Positions 33,127-41,909 are shown, numbered from the stretch's first letter. The stretch is 64,000 nt of DNA from Cohnella panacarvi Gsoil 349 (GCF_000515335.1 NZ_KI911563.1:2000056-2064055); one strand, 5' to 3'. The notes: generated from the sequence alone by a model not told the origin. Made by a program: numbers and translations.

Positions 33127-34392
33127 ATGCCCTTATATAGGCTAGGCGTGATCGGGCTAGGATACGTGGGTTTGCCGCTCGCGAGTTTGTTCGCGAAGGT
33201 CGGGCATCAGGTTTACGGAATCGATATCGACGTTAATAAAATATCCCTTCTGCGCAGCCATGTCTCCTATTTATCCGATATGACGGACGCGGACGTCCGC
33301 GCATTGTTCGATACGGGGCGATTCCATGCCGAAAGCTCCTTCGAGGCCGCCAGCCAAGTCGACGTCATCGTCCTGTGCGTTCCGACTCCGCTCGATCGAA
33401 ACGGCTCCCCGGATTTGACCTTCCTTCTCGGCGCCGTCCATAGCATCGTCCCCCATCTGCAACAAAGCCAGCTGATCGTACTGGAGAGCTCCACTTATCC
33501 CGGCACGTGCGAAGAGCTCGTCAAACCGATCTTGGAGTCGACCGGCAAAGTCGTCGGCCGGGATCTTCATCTCGCTTACTCTCCCGAACGGATCGACCCC
33601 GGCTCCGGGTGGGAACTGCATCGCATCCCTAAAGTCGTCGGCGGGTATACCCCGGCATGCACGGAGTTCGCGAGGAGCGTATACGACACGGCATTCGATC
33701 AGACCGTAGTCGTCTCTTCGCTCAAGACGGCGGAAATCACGAAGCTGCTCGAGAACTCCCAACGGTTCGTCAACATCTCGCTCATGAACAGCATGCTCAA
33801 AGTCGCGCGCAAGCTGAACGTCAGCCTGTGGGAAGCGATTCGCGCAGCCAGCACGAAACCGTTCGGCTTTACGCCCTATTATCCGGGACCGGGCATCGGC
33901 GGCCACTGCATCCCGGTCGACCCTTTATATTTACTGTGGAAAGCCCGGGAGCACGAGCTGGATCTACCCTTCATCGAGCTAAGCCGCCAGACGAACGAAG
34001 GGATGCCTCAATACGCGGTCGGGAGGCTAAGAGAAGCGCTAGGGTCTGCGAGCTTGGAGCATGCGAGCGTGCTGGTCATAGGCGTAACTTACAAGAAGGA
34101 CGTCAACGATCTAAGAGAGTCCTCCGCCTTGAAAGTCATCTCGCTCCTTCGCGAGGAAGGCGCCGACGTGTCGTTCTACGATCCTTATATCCGAGACGTG
34201 AATGTCGGCGGCTCCGACATTCCGTTCGCTCCGTTAACGGCCGACAACGTGAAAGCCGCCGACTGCGTCGTGATCCTGACGGATCATTCCAACGTCCCGT
34301 ACGATCTGATCGCGGAGCACGCTACCGTCGTATTGGATACGAGGCACGTTCTGCCCGCCGGTTCGGACAGAGGCAACGTCAACTATCTATAG
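33127..34392 (+). CDS. Nucleotide-sugar 6-dehydrogenase (UDP-GlcNAc/ManNAc type)
   Basis: This 421-aa UDP-sugar dehydrogenase has an N-terminal NAD domain (GLGYVGLPLASLFAKVGHQVYGID), a central domain and a C-terminal UDP-binding domain. The catalytic Cys261 is in GIGGHCIPVDP. The sequence fits the WbpA/WecC branch acting on N-acetylated sugars better than UDP-glucose dehydrogenases. The next two genes supply an aminotransferase and a Gfo/Idh oxidoreductase, the WbpE and WbpB activities, so UDP-GlcNAc to UDP-GlcNAcA is the likely reaction. CGGAGG precedes ATG 33127. Confidence 0.9.
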   Translation: MPLYRLGVIGLGYVGLPLASLFAKVGHQVYGIDIDVNKISLLRSHVSYLSDMTDADVRALFDTGRFHAESSFEAASQVDVIVLCVPTPLDRNGSPDLTFLLGAVHSIVPHLQQSQLIVLESSTYPGTCEELVKPILESTGKVVGRDLHLAYSPERIDPGSGWELHRIPKVVGGYTPACTEFARSVYDTAFDQTVVVSSLKTAEITKLLENSQRFVNISLMNSMLKVARKLNVSLWEAIRAASTKPFGFTPYYPGPGIGGHCIPVDPLYLLWKAREHELDLPFIELSRQTNEGMPQYAVGRLREALGSASLEHASVLVIGVTYKKDVNDLRESSALKVISLLREEGADVSFYDPYIRDVNVGGSDIPFAPLTADNVKAADCVVILTDHSNVPYDLIAEHATVVLDTRHVLPAGSDRGNVNYL

Positions 34393-34409
34393 CAGAGGAT
34401 GGGAATCGC

Positions 34410-35516
34410 ATGATAGGGCTTTCTGATCCGTCCCGGCAGTTTCGATTTCTGAGTAAAGAGCTGCTGCGGGAATTCGAGGTTTTCATAGGCAGCGGGGCTT
34501 ACGTAATGGGCGAGAGGGTCGCATCGCTAGAGCGGATTTTCGCCGAGAGAACGGGATCGCTTGAAGCGATCGGAGTCGCGAACGGCACGGACGCGTTAAT
34601 CCTAACGCTGGATGCTCTCGGGATCGGCGAGGGGGACGAGGTCATCACGACCCCTTTCACTTTCTTCGCGACGGCCGAAGCGATATCGCGAAGAGGCGCC
34701 AGACCGGTGTTCGTCGATGTCGACCCCGTCACCTACAATATCGATCCTGCTAGCATAGAGGCCGCCATTACCCCGAACACGAAAGCGATTATGCCCGTGC
34801 ATCTATTCGGTCTGCCCGCTGACATGGACAGCATCGGCGCGTTAGCCCGGAAGCACGGACTCCTGGTGATAGAAGACGCCTGCCAGGCGTTCGGCGCCCG
34901 GTTCGGGGGCAGACCGGTCGGGAGTTTCGGACACGCCGCCTGCTTCTCCTTCTTCCCGACCAAGAACTTGGGGACGATGGGCGACGGCGGCATCGTTACG
35001 ACCTCCGATCCGAAGCTCGCGGCGACGATCCGCCGGTTGCGGCACCATGGAAGCCCGAAGAAATATTACCACGATACGATCGGCTACAACTCCAGGCTCG
35101 ACGAGCTTCACGCTCTCATTCTCCTTGCGGCCATGAACCATATCGACGAGTGGAACGAACGGAGAAGAGCGCTCGCGGACCGGTACCGCAAGGCTCTTGG
35201 CCAGATGTCCGGTCTGGACCTTCCGTCCGAGCCGGATCGCGTCCGCGGCGTCTACCACCTCTATTGCGTCGGCTCGGACGACAGAGCGTCATTACTGTCC
35301 GCGCTGAGGCAAGCCGGGGTACAGACCGGCGTGTATTATCCGTGCCCGCTTCATCTGCAGCAGGCTTATCGGAAGCTGGATTATCGCCCCGGGGATCTCC
35401 CCGTAGCCGAACGGCTCTCGGAACGGTTATTCGCCATTCCGTTGCACCCGTTCTTGTCCGACTCCGAACAAGATCGTATTATTTCGGTATTCCGCGACAA
35501 TAGGAGGGCGAAATAG
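34410..35516 (+). CDS. DegT/DnrJ/EryC1 sugar aminotransferase (WbpE-like)
   Basis: This 368-aa PLP-dependent sugar aminotransferase has its PLP Lys185 in FFPTKNLGTMGDGG, with preceding EDACQAFGA. It would transaminate a 3-keto nucleotide sugar made by the neighbouring oxidoreductase. The start is ATG 34410, preceded by AGAGGATGGG; the open frame extends far upstream to 33657, but only as a shadow of the dehydrogenase gene. The stop codon TAG touches the ATG of the next gene. A 4-keto sugar substrate remains possible. Confidence 0.88.
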   Translation: MIGLSDPSRQFRFLSKELLREFEVFIGSGAYVMGERVASLERIFAERTGSLEAIGVANGTDALILTLDALGIGEGDEVITTPFTFFATAEAISRRGARPVFVDVDPVTYNIDPASIEAAITPNTKAIMPVHLFGLPADMDSIGALARKHGLLVIEDACQAFGARFGGRPVGSFGHAACFSFFPTKNLGTMGDGGIVTTSDPKLAATIRRLRHHGSPKKYYHDTIGYNSRLDELHALILLAAMNHIDEWNERRRALADRYRKALGQMSGLDLPSEPDRVRGVYHLYCVGSDDRASLLSALRQAGVQTGVYYPCPLHLQQAYRKLDYRPGDLPVAERLSERLFAIPLHPFLSDSEQDRIISVFRDNRRAK

Positions 35517-36587
35517 ATGCGCGACCTTGCGCTCGCGCTGATCGGCTGCGGTGCCGTCGCAGCCAAGCACGTCGCCTCGATCGCCGCTTGTCCGGGCGTA
35601 ACATTGGCCGCATTATGCGATGTCAGCACGGAACGGATGGAGACGATGTCCGCGCTATGGCGTACGGCCAGCGCCGGGCAAGGCATAGCGATACCGGTCG
35701 CCGATTACCGGCGATTGCTCGCCGATCCGGCCATCGACGCGGTCGTCGTCGCGACGAACTCCGGATGGCATGCGCGGATCGCGACAGAAGCGTTGCAGTC
35801 GAACAAACACGTCGTGCTGGAGAAGCCGATCGCCTTGTCTCTAAGGGAGGCGGACCTGATGATTCGGCTTGCGGACGAGCGAGGATTAATCGTGCAGGTA
35901 TGCCACCAGCTTCGCTATCGTCCGTTGATGCTGAAGTTGAAGGAACTGGTAGACGGCGGCGCATTAGGACGAATTCTGATGGCCTCCGCCAAGCTGCGCG
36001 TGCATCGTCCTCCAAGCTACTATCAATCCTCCCCGTGGAGAGGTACGTGGGAGCACGACGGAGGAATGCTGCTGAATCAAGGCATTCACGCGATCGACTT
36101 GCTGTTATGGTACCTCGGACAGCCGACCCGCGCGTACGGGGAAATCTCCTCGCGTCATTCCGAGAAGGAAACCGAAGACGTCGCCGTCGGCATCCTGACG
36201 TTCCCCGAAGGCGCCAAAGCGATGATCGAGGCCAACTCCGTCACTTTGCCGGACAATCTCGAACAATCGCTGTTCATCCTCGGGGAGAGGGGAACGGTGA
36301 GCATCGGCGGGCAGAGGCTGGATCGCTTGGAACGCTGGTATGTGGAAAGTGAGCCGCACGCCGAGGAAGAAGCCTCGCGGCTATTAGAATGCCGCGACGA
36401 ACACGTCGAGTTGTACAGAGCGTTCGCCTCCGCTTGCCGGGGGGATCAAGGAACCGTCCTGATCCCCTTGTCCGAAGGCCGGCGCGCGCTCGAGAGCGTA
36501 TTCGCCATCTACTCGTCGGCCGCCGAGGCGCAAGCTTTAATGCTCCCGCTCGCAGCGTTCTCGACGCTGCGAATGAAACGAACGTAA
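35517..36587 (+). CDS. Gfo/Idh/MocA oxidoreductase (WbpB-like)
   Basis: This 356-aa enzyme has an N-terminal Rossmann domain (IGCGAVAAKHVASI), the catalytic VLEKPIALS and the conserved GGMLLNQGIHAIDLLLWYLG. Together with the 6-dehydrogenase and DegT aminotransferase it fits the 3-dehydrogenation step of UDP-GlcNAcA (WbpB). AGGAGGG precedes the ATG, which starts directly after the aminotransferase stop. No WbpD-type acetyltransferase follows, so the 3-amino group may stay free or be acylated by another enzyme. Confidence 0.85.
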   Translation: MRDLALALIGCGAVAAKHVASIAACPGVTLAALCDVSTERMETMSALWRTASAGQGIAIPVADYRRLLADPAIDAVVVATNSGWHARIATEALQSNKHVVLEKPIALSLREADLMIRLADERGLIVQVCHQLRYRPLMLKLKELVDGGALGRILMASAKLRVHRPPSYYQSSPWRGTWEHDGGMLLNQGIHAIDLLLWYLGQPTRAYGEISSRHSEKETEDVAVGILTFPEGAKAMIEANSVTLPDNLEQSLFILGERGTVSIGGQRLDRLERWYVESEPHAEEEASRLLECRDEHVELYRAFASACRGDQGTVLIPLSEGRRALESVFAIYSSAAEAQALMLPLAAFSTLRMKRT

Positions 36588-36589
36588 AA

Positions 36590-36624
36590 GACGACGGAAC
36601 GGCGTTATCCCGCCATCCGTCGTC
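36590..36624. terminator. Convergent terminator overlapping the glycosyltransferase 3' end
   Basis: GACGACGGA (36590-36598) pairs with TCCGTCGTC (36616-36624), with a further GGCG/CGCC inside. It lies just past the plus-strand oxidoreductase and includes the last sense codons of the minus-strand glycosyltransferase. T runs are poor on both sides. Confidence 0.5.
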
Positions 36625-37960
36625 TCCTTGCGCGCCTGCCCCGAACGGCGCCGGCTCTGGCCAACCTCCGCAGCTTCCTTCTTCCCCGCCTCTTGATTCC
36701 CTTCCTGACCATACGGCCGGTTGCGCGTACGCGGGTCGTTATCCTGCGTCCGCGTCTAGCCTTCCTGCGTCTCGAATTCCTTGAACGCTTATTAGCGCGA
36801 CGGCGTTTACGGAAAGCGCGTCTGGCCGTTCTGCGAGATCGGGCTGCGGGCGTTTTCTGGACAGCGCCTTGTGGAGGCCCATTGATGCTCTCCCCTCCCC
36901 CGATCGGCTGATCGACAGCGGGGGGAGGAGGCTCGGCGCCTCTAACCGAGACCGCCCTCTCTATGGGATAAGCCTCTCCCGTCATAAGATCGAAGACGAA
37001 CGTAACGTTCTCGGCTTGGTTCGGATCCGTTACGTGACGATAGACGGCTAGCAGTTTCGGAATGACCGCTTCTATCGCGTGATGCTTCAGGACCTGCGTT
37101 CGTCCTCTTTCTCCCAACGACCGTCTTAATTCCTCATTCTCGAGCAAAGGAACCATCTGCCGGTAAAGAGTCGCGGGATTCGCCGAGACGACGGGAAGCT
37201 CCGGGTCTAGCCTATGCCTTAAATCCTCGCGCAGATGGGAGAGCACCGGCTTGCCCAATGCCATCGCTTCTATGGCTGTCAGGCTATAAGAACCGTGAAA
37301 CAGTTGGTCGATCACGATATCCGCCTTGGCCATCCGTTCGATGGCTTCGTCGCCGCCTGCATTCCGTACCCTCTCGTAGTGGAAATCGTAACCTTCATCC
37401 CGTAGTCGGGCGACCGCCTTCTCGATATATTCGTCTCCTTTCGACTCGTCCGCGGCGATGTGAGCGATGACGGTCCTCTTACCGAACAGCCTCTCTCCCC
37501 GACTCTTGCGGTCGTCCCATTCCTGCAGGCGAATCGCGGGGGGCACGATATAAACTCTCCGATGGAACTTCGCGGCGTATTCCGCCGCTTCCGCGCTCTC
37601 GACGATGCAGCCCGGGAATACGGAAGACACCTGTTTAAGCAGCTCTTCCGGAAGTTCGCTGTAACGATCGTCCAGGTGAGCATAGAAATTGTTGCGTACG
37701 GCGTCAAGGCGCGAGCGAATTTCGAACGTCTCATACTGAATAAGAGGCAACGCTCTATAGTGTTGCACGTAAGACGACCATTCGTTCAACCGGGAAGCGA
37801 CCGCCGACGCGCCATGTACATGAACGACGTCGCATGGGCCGTAGTCCGCGACCGGTACATTCCACCGGTACACGTCCGTCTCGCAGCCGGCATCTCGTAA
37901 ACCTTGCGCGATGATGTCCGCTTGCGAATGGCCGGATTCGTAGACTTGCATAATTTTCAA
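36605..37960 (-). CDS. Glycosyltransferase (GT-B) with 78-residue Arg-rich C-terminal tail
   Basis: This 451-aa protein has a GT-B fold of the GT1/GT4 type over about residues 1-320: N-terminal MKIMQVYESG, central VVHVHGASA, and a C-terminal donor site with FHGSYSLTAIEAMALGKPVLS. A short Pro/Gly linker leads to residues 374-451, where 36 of 78 residues are Arg and 6 are Lys, with no Asp or Glu. TTG 37960 is chosen because GGGGAG is 9 nt before it; the longer frame to 38017 lacks a site. It is divergent from the epimerase gene. The tail could bind polyanions such as DNA, teichoic acid or spore-coat polymer; this is inference. Confidence 0.82.
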   Translation of the reverse strand: MKIMQVYESGHSQADIIAQGLRDAGCETDVYRWNVPVADYGPCDVVHVHGASAVASRLNEWSSYVQHYRALPLIQYETFEIRSRLDAVRNNFYAHLDDRYSELPEELLKQVSSVFPGCIVESAEAAEYAAKFHRRVYIVPPAIRLQEWDDRKSRGERLFGKRTVIAHIAADESKGDEYIEKAVARLRDEGYDFHYERVRNAGGDEAIERMAKADIVIDQLFHGSYSLTAIEAMALGKPVLSHLREDLRHRLDPELPVVSANPATLYRQMVPLLENEELRRSLGERGRTQVLKHHAIEAVIPKLLAVYRHVTDPNQAENVTFVFDLMTGEAYPIERAVSVRGAEPPPPAVDQPIGGGESINGPPQGAVQKTPAARSRRTARRAFRKRRRANKRSRNSRRRKARRGRRITTRVRATGRMVRKGIKRRGRRKLRRLARAGAVRGRRARRRRMAG

Positions 37961-38123
37961 CCCTATCCACTCCCCAGCGTGAAAATCGTCCATTCGACTA
38001 TCCAGTATATGTCGCATCTGGTTCCTTGCACATTCGGCTAGTACCTATTTGTCGTTCGGGCAAGCGTACAACCCCGCGTTCGCGGGTTCTCATACATTGA
38101 GAACGAAGGGAATGATAGCGAAT

Positions 38124-39089
38124 ATGGAATTCGGCAACGTGCTGATAACGGGGGGAGCCGGCTTCGTAGGGTCCCAATTGGCGAAAAGAATCGGGCCGCT
38201 GGCCAGCCATGTCTACGTCGTAGACGATCTTTCGGCCGGAAGCCCGAATGCGGTCATCTCGTCCGACAAAATAACGTTCATCAAAGACAGCTATTATCGC
38301 GAAGAAGTGCTTGAGGACGTATTGCCGCGCGTGCAATGGATTTTTCATTTGGCTTGCAGAAGCTTAAGCTTGTCCGTCACCGATAGCTTGGAAGATTTCA
38401 GAACGAACCTGTACGGCGCCTTCGCGCTGCTCGAGAAAGCCCGCGCGCGGTGCCCCTTGCTTCAAAGAATCGTGTATACCTCGACCGCGTCCGTCTACGG
38501 CAACGCCGACGTGCGCCCGACCCCGGAAGCTTTCTACCAGATCACCACGCCCTATTCGGCAAGCAAGTTTTCGGCCGAACACTACTTCGACGTATACGCC
38601 AGGATGCATGGCATGCCGACTACGATCGTCAGGCTATCGAACGTATACGGTCCCGGACAGGTCGCGTCCAACCCGTATTGCGGCGTCGTAGCCAAATTTT
38701 TCGAATGCCTCGAGAAAGGCGACCCGTTCCCCGTCATCGGCGACGGGCTGCAGACTCGAGATTTCACCTATGTCGACGATGCGCTCGACGCCATACTCTT
38801 GGCCGCCGTCTCGCCGAACAGCGTCGGCAAGCTGTACAATATCGGCACCGGAATCGAGACGACGATTCTGCGGCTTGCCGCAACGATCGGTTCCGTCGCG
38901 GGCCGACCCGATTATCCGATCGTCTGCGCGCCGAAGCGCTCGATCGATCATATCCAGGGCCGCTCCGTCGATTCCAACCGCATCCGCCAAGAATTGAATT
39001 GGTTTCCGACGCGCACGCTGCACCAAGGTTTGGCAGAAACGCATTCCTGGTTGAAACAACGATCTTCCGGAGAGGAACGGACGCCATGA
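38124..39089 (+). CDS. NAD-dependent nucleotide-sugar epimerase/dehydratase (extended SDR)
   Basis: This 321-aa extended SDR has the glycine motif GGAGFVGSQ at residues 10-18, catalytic Tyr144 and Lys148 in YSASK, and VYGPGQ and RDFTYVDD blocks typical of UDP-sugar 4-epimerases or dehydratases. GAAGGGA abuts ATG 38112 and leaves 12 nt to ATG 38124; the latter gives the usual N-terminus, but 38112 is possible. It overlaps the CgeB-like gene by 4 nt. The substrate is probably a UDP-sugar of the locus. Confidence 0.85.
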   Translation: MEFGNVLITGGAGFVGSQLAKRIGPLASHVYVVDDLSAGSPNAVISSDKITFIKDSYYREEVLEDVLPRVQWIFHLACRSLSLSVTDSLEDFRTNLYGAFALLEKARARCPLLQRIVYTSTASVYGNADVRPTPEAFYQITTPYSASKFSAEHYFDVYARMHGMPTTIVRLSNVYGPGQVASNPYCGVVAKFFECLEKGDPFPVIGDGLQTRDFTYVDDALDAILLAAVSPNSVGKLYNIGTGIETTILRLAATIGSVAGRPDYPIVCAPKRSIDHIQGRSVDSNRIRQELNWFPTRTLHQGLAETHSWLKQRSSGEERTP

Positions 39090-40060
39090 ACATTCTTGCC
39101 CTCATGAGCGGCGAGCATCACCGCATGAATTTCGCCTGGGCGCTCGAGGAAATCGGCCATCGCGTATACCATTTGAGCGTGCCGGACGAGAGGCGGATCG
39201 ACGAGGCCATGCGGCATTTCAACCCGGATCTGACGTTCGGCATGGGGTGGGACGAGGTGCAGACGAATCGGGACGTTCTGCCGGGAGCGCTGCGGAAGCA
39301 CAATCGGTTCCATCTCTATTTCGCCGAGGAGGATTGGCTGCATTATTCCTGGTGGTCGTCCGAATACGTGAAAGCTATTCCCACGCACTTCGTCTTTTCC
39401 CGCAGCGCATCTTGCGTCCCCAAATACGAAGAGATGGGCATTCCCGCCGCGTTCCTCGACGTCGGAAGCAATCCGTCCTTCCAGCGGCCGGTAAAGCCCG
39501 TTGCCGCTTACGCGTGCGACGTTTCCGTCGTCGTGAACGGTCAATTCGAGCATGTCGCTTACCGCAGACGAAGTCTCGCCGACCTCGTCTATCCCCTGTT
39601 CGATGCTCCGTTCGATACGCGCATTCGCGGAAATCATTGGCATGACGAGCTGCCCAGGCTTGTCGGCATCACGGCCAACCCTCGCATGCTGTACGGCATT
39701 CTGCCGTATTACGAGACGCCTAAAGTCCATAGCTCCGCCAGAATCAACATCAGCGTGCAGACCGTCGAGGACCAACTGAGCAGCCGGACGTACGACATTC
39801 TAGCCTGCGGCGGGTTCCTGCTCACTTCGGATACGCCGCAAGTCCGCGAACGGCTTAAACCGGGGATCAACTGCGAAACTTCGGGTTCTCCCGAGGAGAC
39901 GATTGAGAAAATCCGCTATTATTTGCAGCATGAAGACCAAAGAATCCAAATCGCCCGCAGAGGGCTTGAGTTCGCCCGCTCCGAAGGCTCTTACCAGACG
40001 AATATTCCGCGGGTATGGCCGCTCGTCGAAGCCGAAGTGAACCGATACTATGGGCGATAA
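39086..40060 (+). CDS. CgeB-like spore-surface glycosyltransferase
   Basis: This 324-aa protein resembles the CgeB/glycosyltransferase family 1 group. It starts MNILALMSGEHHRMNFAW and has a C-terminal GT-B half with YETPKVHSSARINISVQ and SRTYDILACGGFLLTSDTP. CgeB glycosylates the spore crust in B. subtilis, which suggests a spore-surface role here. The ATG at 39086 overlaps the epimerase stop as ATGA; an upstream open frame to 38450 is a shadow of the epimerase gene. It overlaps the ATP-grasp gene by 11 nt. Confidence 0.85.
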   Translation: MNILALMSGEHHRMNFAWALEEIGHRVYHLSVPDERRIDEAMRHFNPDLTFGMGWDEVQTNRDVLPGALRKHNRFHLYFAEEDWLHYSWWSSEYVKAIPTHFVFSRSASCVPKYEEMGIPAAFLDVGSNPSFQRPVKPVAAYACDVSVVVNGQFEHVAYRRRSLADLVYPLFDAPFDTRIRGNHWHDELPRLVGITANPRMLYGILPYYETPKVHSSARINISVQTVEDQLSSRTYDILACGGFLLTSDTPQVRERLKPGINCETSGSPEETIEKIRYYLQHEDQRIQIARRGLEFARSEGSYQTNIPRVWPLVEAEVNRYYGR

Positions 40061-41021
40061 CCGGGTTCTGAACATCCTGATTCCTTCCGCCGGAGGCGTC
40101 TCGGGAACATTCCTTATTCGCCACTTGTCTCGCAACAAGGTCGACGGTTACGACTACCGGATCGTAACCGCGGACAGCAATCCGCAGGTCGCGGCGAAGT
40201 ATTTCGCCGACGCTTTCTACCCGGTACCGATGTGCGGCGACGCGCGATACGAGAGCGAAATTGTCGAGATTATCGCCAACGAACGGATCGATATCATTTT
40301 CCCGCTTGCCTCGTACGACATTCCGTTCTTCGCCGCGCGGAAAACTCGGCTCGAACAGCTCGGGTGCAGGCTGCTCGTCTGCGATCTCCATACCCACGAA
40401 CGATTGCACAACAAGAAGAAGATGTATGCGTTGATGAAGAGCATCGGCATTGCGGTACCGCGGGTTTACGAGGAAGGCGAGATTCCGGCTTATCCGGCGA
40501 TTCTGAAATCGACCGAAAGCAGCGGAAGCAGAGGCGTCTACAGATTGGATGACGACGCGGATTACCGCTATTGGTCGGGGAAGCTCGGGGAGCACGTGGC
40601 GACGGCTTTCGTGCAAGGAACGGAATACACGGTCGATTGCCTGTTCGACCGCTCGGGCGGGCTCGTCGCGTTCAACGTCCGCGAGAGACTTAAGACGAAC
40701 GGAGGCGCCGTCGTCGTCACGACGCAGGCGGAACCTTCGGAGGCGTTGCGGTTCGTCCTTCGGCAGCTCGAGAAACATCTTGCCCTCGAAGGACCGGTTA
40801 ACTTCCAATACATCGCGGACCGGGACAACCGCCTCTTCCTGACGGACTTTAACACGCGGTTCGCTTCCGGCGGACTGCCGCTCACGATCGCCGCCGGCTG
40901 CGATATTCCCAACCTGATGATCCGGCTGATGCTCGGCCTGGACGTCGAAGTTCCCGAACGTATGCCGACCAAGCTGACGATGTACCGGTACTACGACGAG
41001 TTTTATGCCGAGGAGCTATAA
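40050..41021 (+). CDS. ATP-grasp enzyme (PylC/CarB-like)
   Basis: This 323-aa protein has an N-terminal preATP-grasp domain (ILIPSAGGVSG, then NPQVAAKYFADAFYPVP) and an ATP-grasp fold (about 110-320), with the glycine loop in ILKSTESSGSRGVY and metal-binding FLTDFNTRFASGG. ATP-grasp enzymes join a carboxylate to an amine or similar nucleophile through an acyl phosphate. In surface-polysaccharide loci such proteins commonly accompany HAD hydrolases, as here. A role in acylating an amino sugar is plausible because the locus makes one and lacks an acetyltransferase. The substrate is unknown. Confidence 0.85.
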   Translation: MGDNRVLNILIPSAGGVSGTFLIRHLSRNKVDGYDYRIVTADSNPQVAAKYFADAFYPVPMCGDARYESEIVEIIANERIDIIFPLASYDIPFFAARKTRLEQLGCRLLVCDLHTHERLHNKKKMYALMKSIGIAVPRVYEEGEIPAYPAILKSTESSGSRGVYRLDDDADYRYWSGKLGEHVATAFVQGTEYTVDCLFDRSGGLVAFNVRERLKTNGGAVVVTTQAEPSEALRFVLRQLEKHLALEGPVNFQYIADRDNRLFLTDFNTRFASGGLPLTIAAGCDIPNLMIRLMLGLDVEVPERMPTKLTMYRYYDEFYAEEL

Positions 41022-41022
41022 T

Positions 41023-41661
41023 ATGCCGGTTATCTATATCGATCTCGACGGAACGCTGCTCGACGTATGGCCAAGGTACTATGCCGTCATGGGTCGGTTT
41101 CTGGAACGCCACGGGCTGTTCGCCTTAAGCTTGAGCGAATATAAAAGGCAGAAGCTGCAATGGGTCCGGGACGAGGCGATCGTTCGGCACGCGGCCTTCG
41201 GCTACCCGGACGGGGGAAGCGAACTGCTCCCGTTATATCGAAGCTGGAAAAGCGAATCGCTGGAGAGCGCGCCGATGCTGCGGCTGGACCGGCCGATCGG
41301 CCGGCTGAACGAGTTCGCGGCCCGGGTCAGCCCCTCTTATCGGCTGAATCTCGTCTCGATAAGAAGGGATCCCGAGCTTGCCATGCGGCAGCTCCGGCGT
41401 TTAAACCTGATCGCTCCGTTCGAGCGGATCGACTTCGTATCGCCCTCCGGGACCGGCAACCCGAAGCTGGACGCGATTCGCGATAGGGCATGCTCTCAAG
41501 ATATCATGATCGGCGACAGCGAGATCGATCTGGCATGCGGATCGATGCTCGGACTTCGCACGTTCCACGTCCGAACGGGCTTACGAAGCTTCGGGTACGC
41601 GAGCCGCGATCATCCCGCCCTCGAGCTCGGGCAGTATGACGACGTGCTGGGCTATTTGTGA
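41023..41661 (+). CDS. HAD superfamily hydrolase
   Basis: This 212-aa HAD hydrolase has motif I DLDGTLLDVW at its start, motif II near LNLVSIRRD, and motif IV IMIGDSEIDLACGSMLG. GAGGAG is 7 nt before ATG 41023, favouring it over ATG 41005. It follows the ATP-grasp stop codon by 1 nt, so the two are coupled. It may remove phosphate from a sugar or an acyl phosphate intermediate. It is the last gene of the glycan locus before the AT-rich spacer and IS element. Confidence 0.85.
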   Translation: MPVIYIDLDGTLLDVWPRYYAVMGRFLERHGLFALSLSEYKRQKLQWVRDEAIVRHAAFGYPDGGSELLPLYRSWKSESLESAPMLRLDRPIGRLNEFAARVSPSYRLNLVSIRRDPELAMRQLRRLNLIAPFERIDFVSPSGTGNPKLDAIRDRACSQDIMIGDSEIDLACGSMLGLRTFHVRTGLRSFGYASRDHPALELGQYDDVLGYL

Positions 41662-41704
41662 GTCGGGATGGGGCAATACCGGAGAGGATGGATTGAGCCA
41701 TCGC

Positions 41705-41883
41705 CTGTATGAAGTACAGTTAGTCAGCTTAAAAACATGCTTAGAGCGATCTAACAGTACGGAATACATGTAGATAACTCATAAATTCTCTAAAACCTAT
41801 TTTGCATTGAACGAAATGTACTTCGTGCATCTAATATGCTAATAGACAGCTTATACAAGTTAAGAACTGTATTCGATACAGTT
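41705..41883. promoter_or_regulatory. Cluster of three equal-geometry palindromes in AT-rich spacer
   Basis: Three 15-nt palindromes share the pattern NTGTAY-N3-RTRCAN: CTGTATGAAGTACAG (41705-41719), ATGTACTTCGTGCAT (41816-41830) and CTGTATTCGATACAG (41867-41881). The last extends to a perfect 8-bp repeat, 41865-41883. The first two carry one mismatch each. The spacer 41662-41909 is much more AT-rich than its surroundings and holds no gene I can support. A dimeric repressor site cluster is inferred; the IS inserted 20 nt from the last palindrome may have removed what it controlled. Confidence 0.45.
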
Positions 41884-41901
41884 ATCGACCTGGCACGGTT
41901 C

Positions 41902-41909
41902 TGTGTTAA
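41902..41909. repeat. Left 8-bp target-site duplication of the IS256 element
   Basis: TGTGTTAA immediately precedes the left end of the insertion sequence and is repeated exactly at 43289-43296. Confidence 0.8.

Noticed and set aside
33657-34409. N-terminal extension of the DegT aminotransferase frame
   Set aside because: The extension lies fully inside the dehydrogenase gene and encodes Arg-rich shadow sequence; ATG 34410 starts the real protein.
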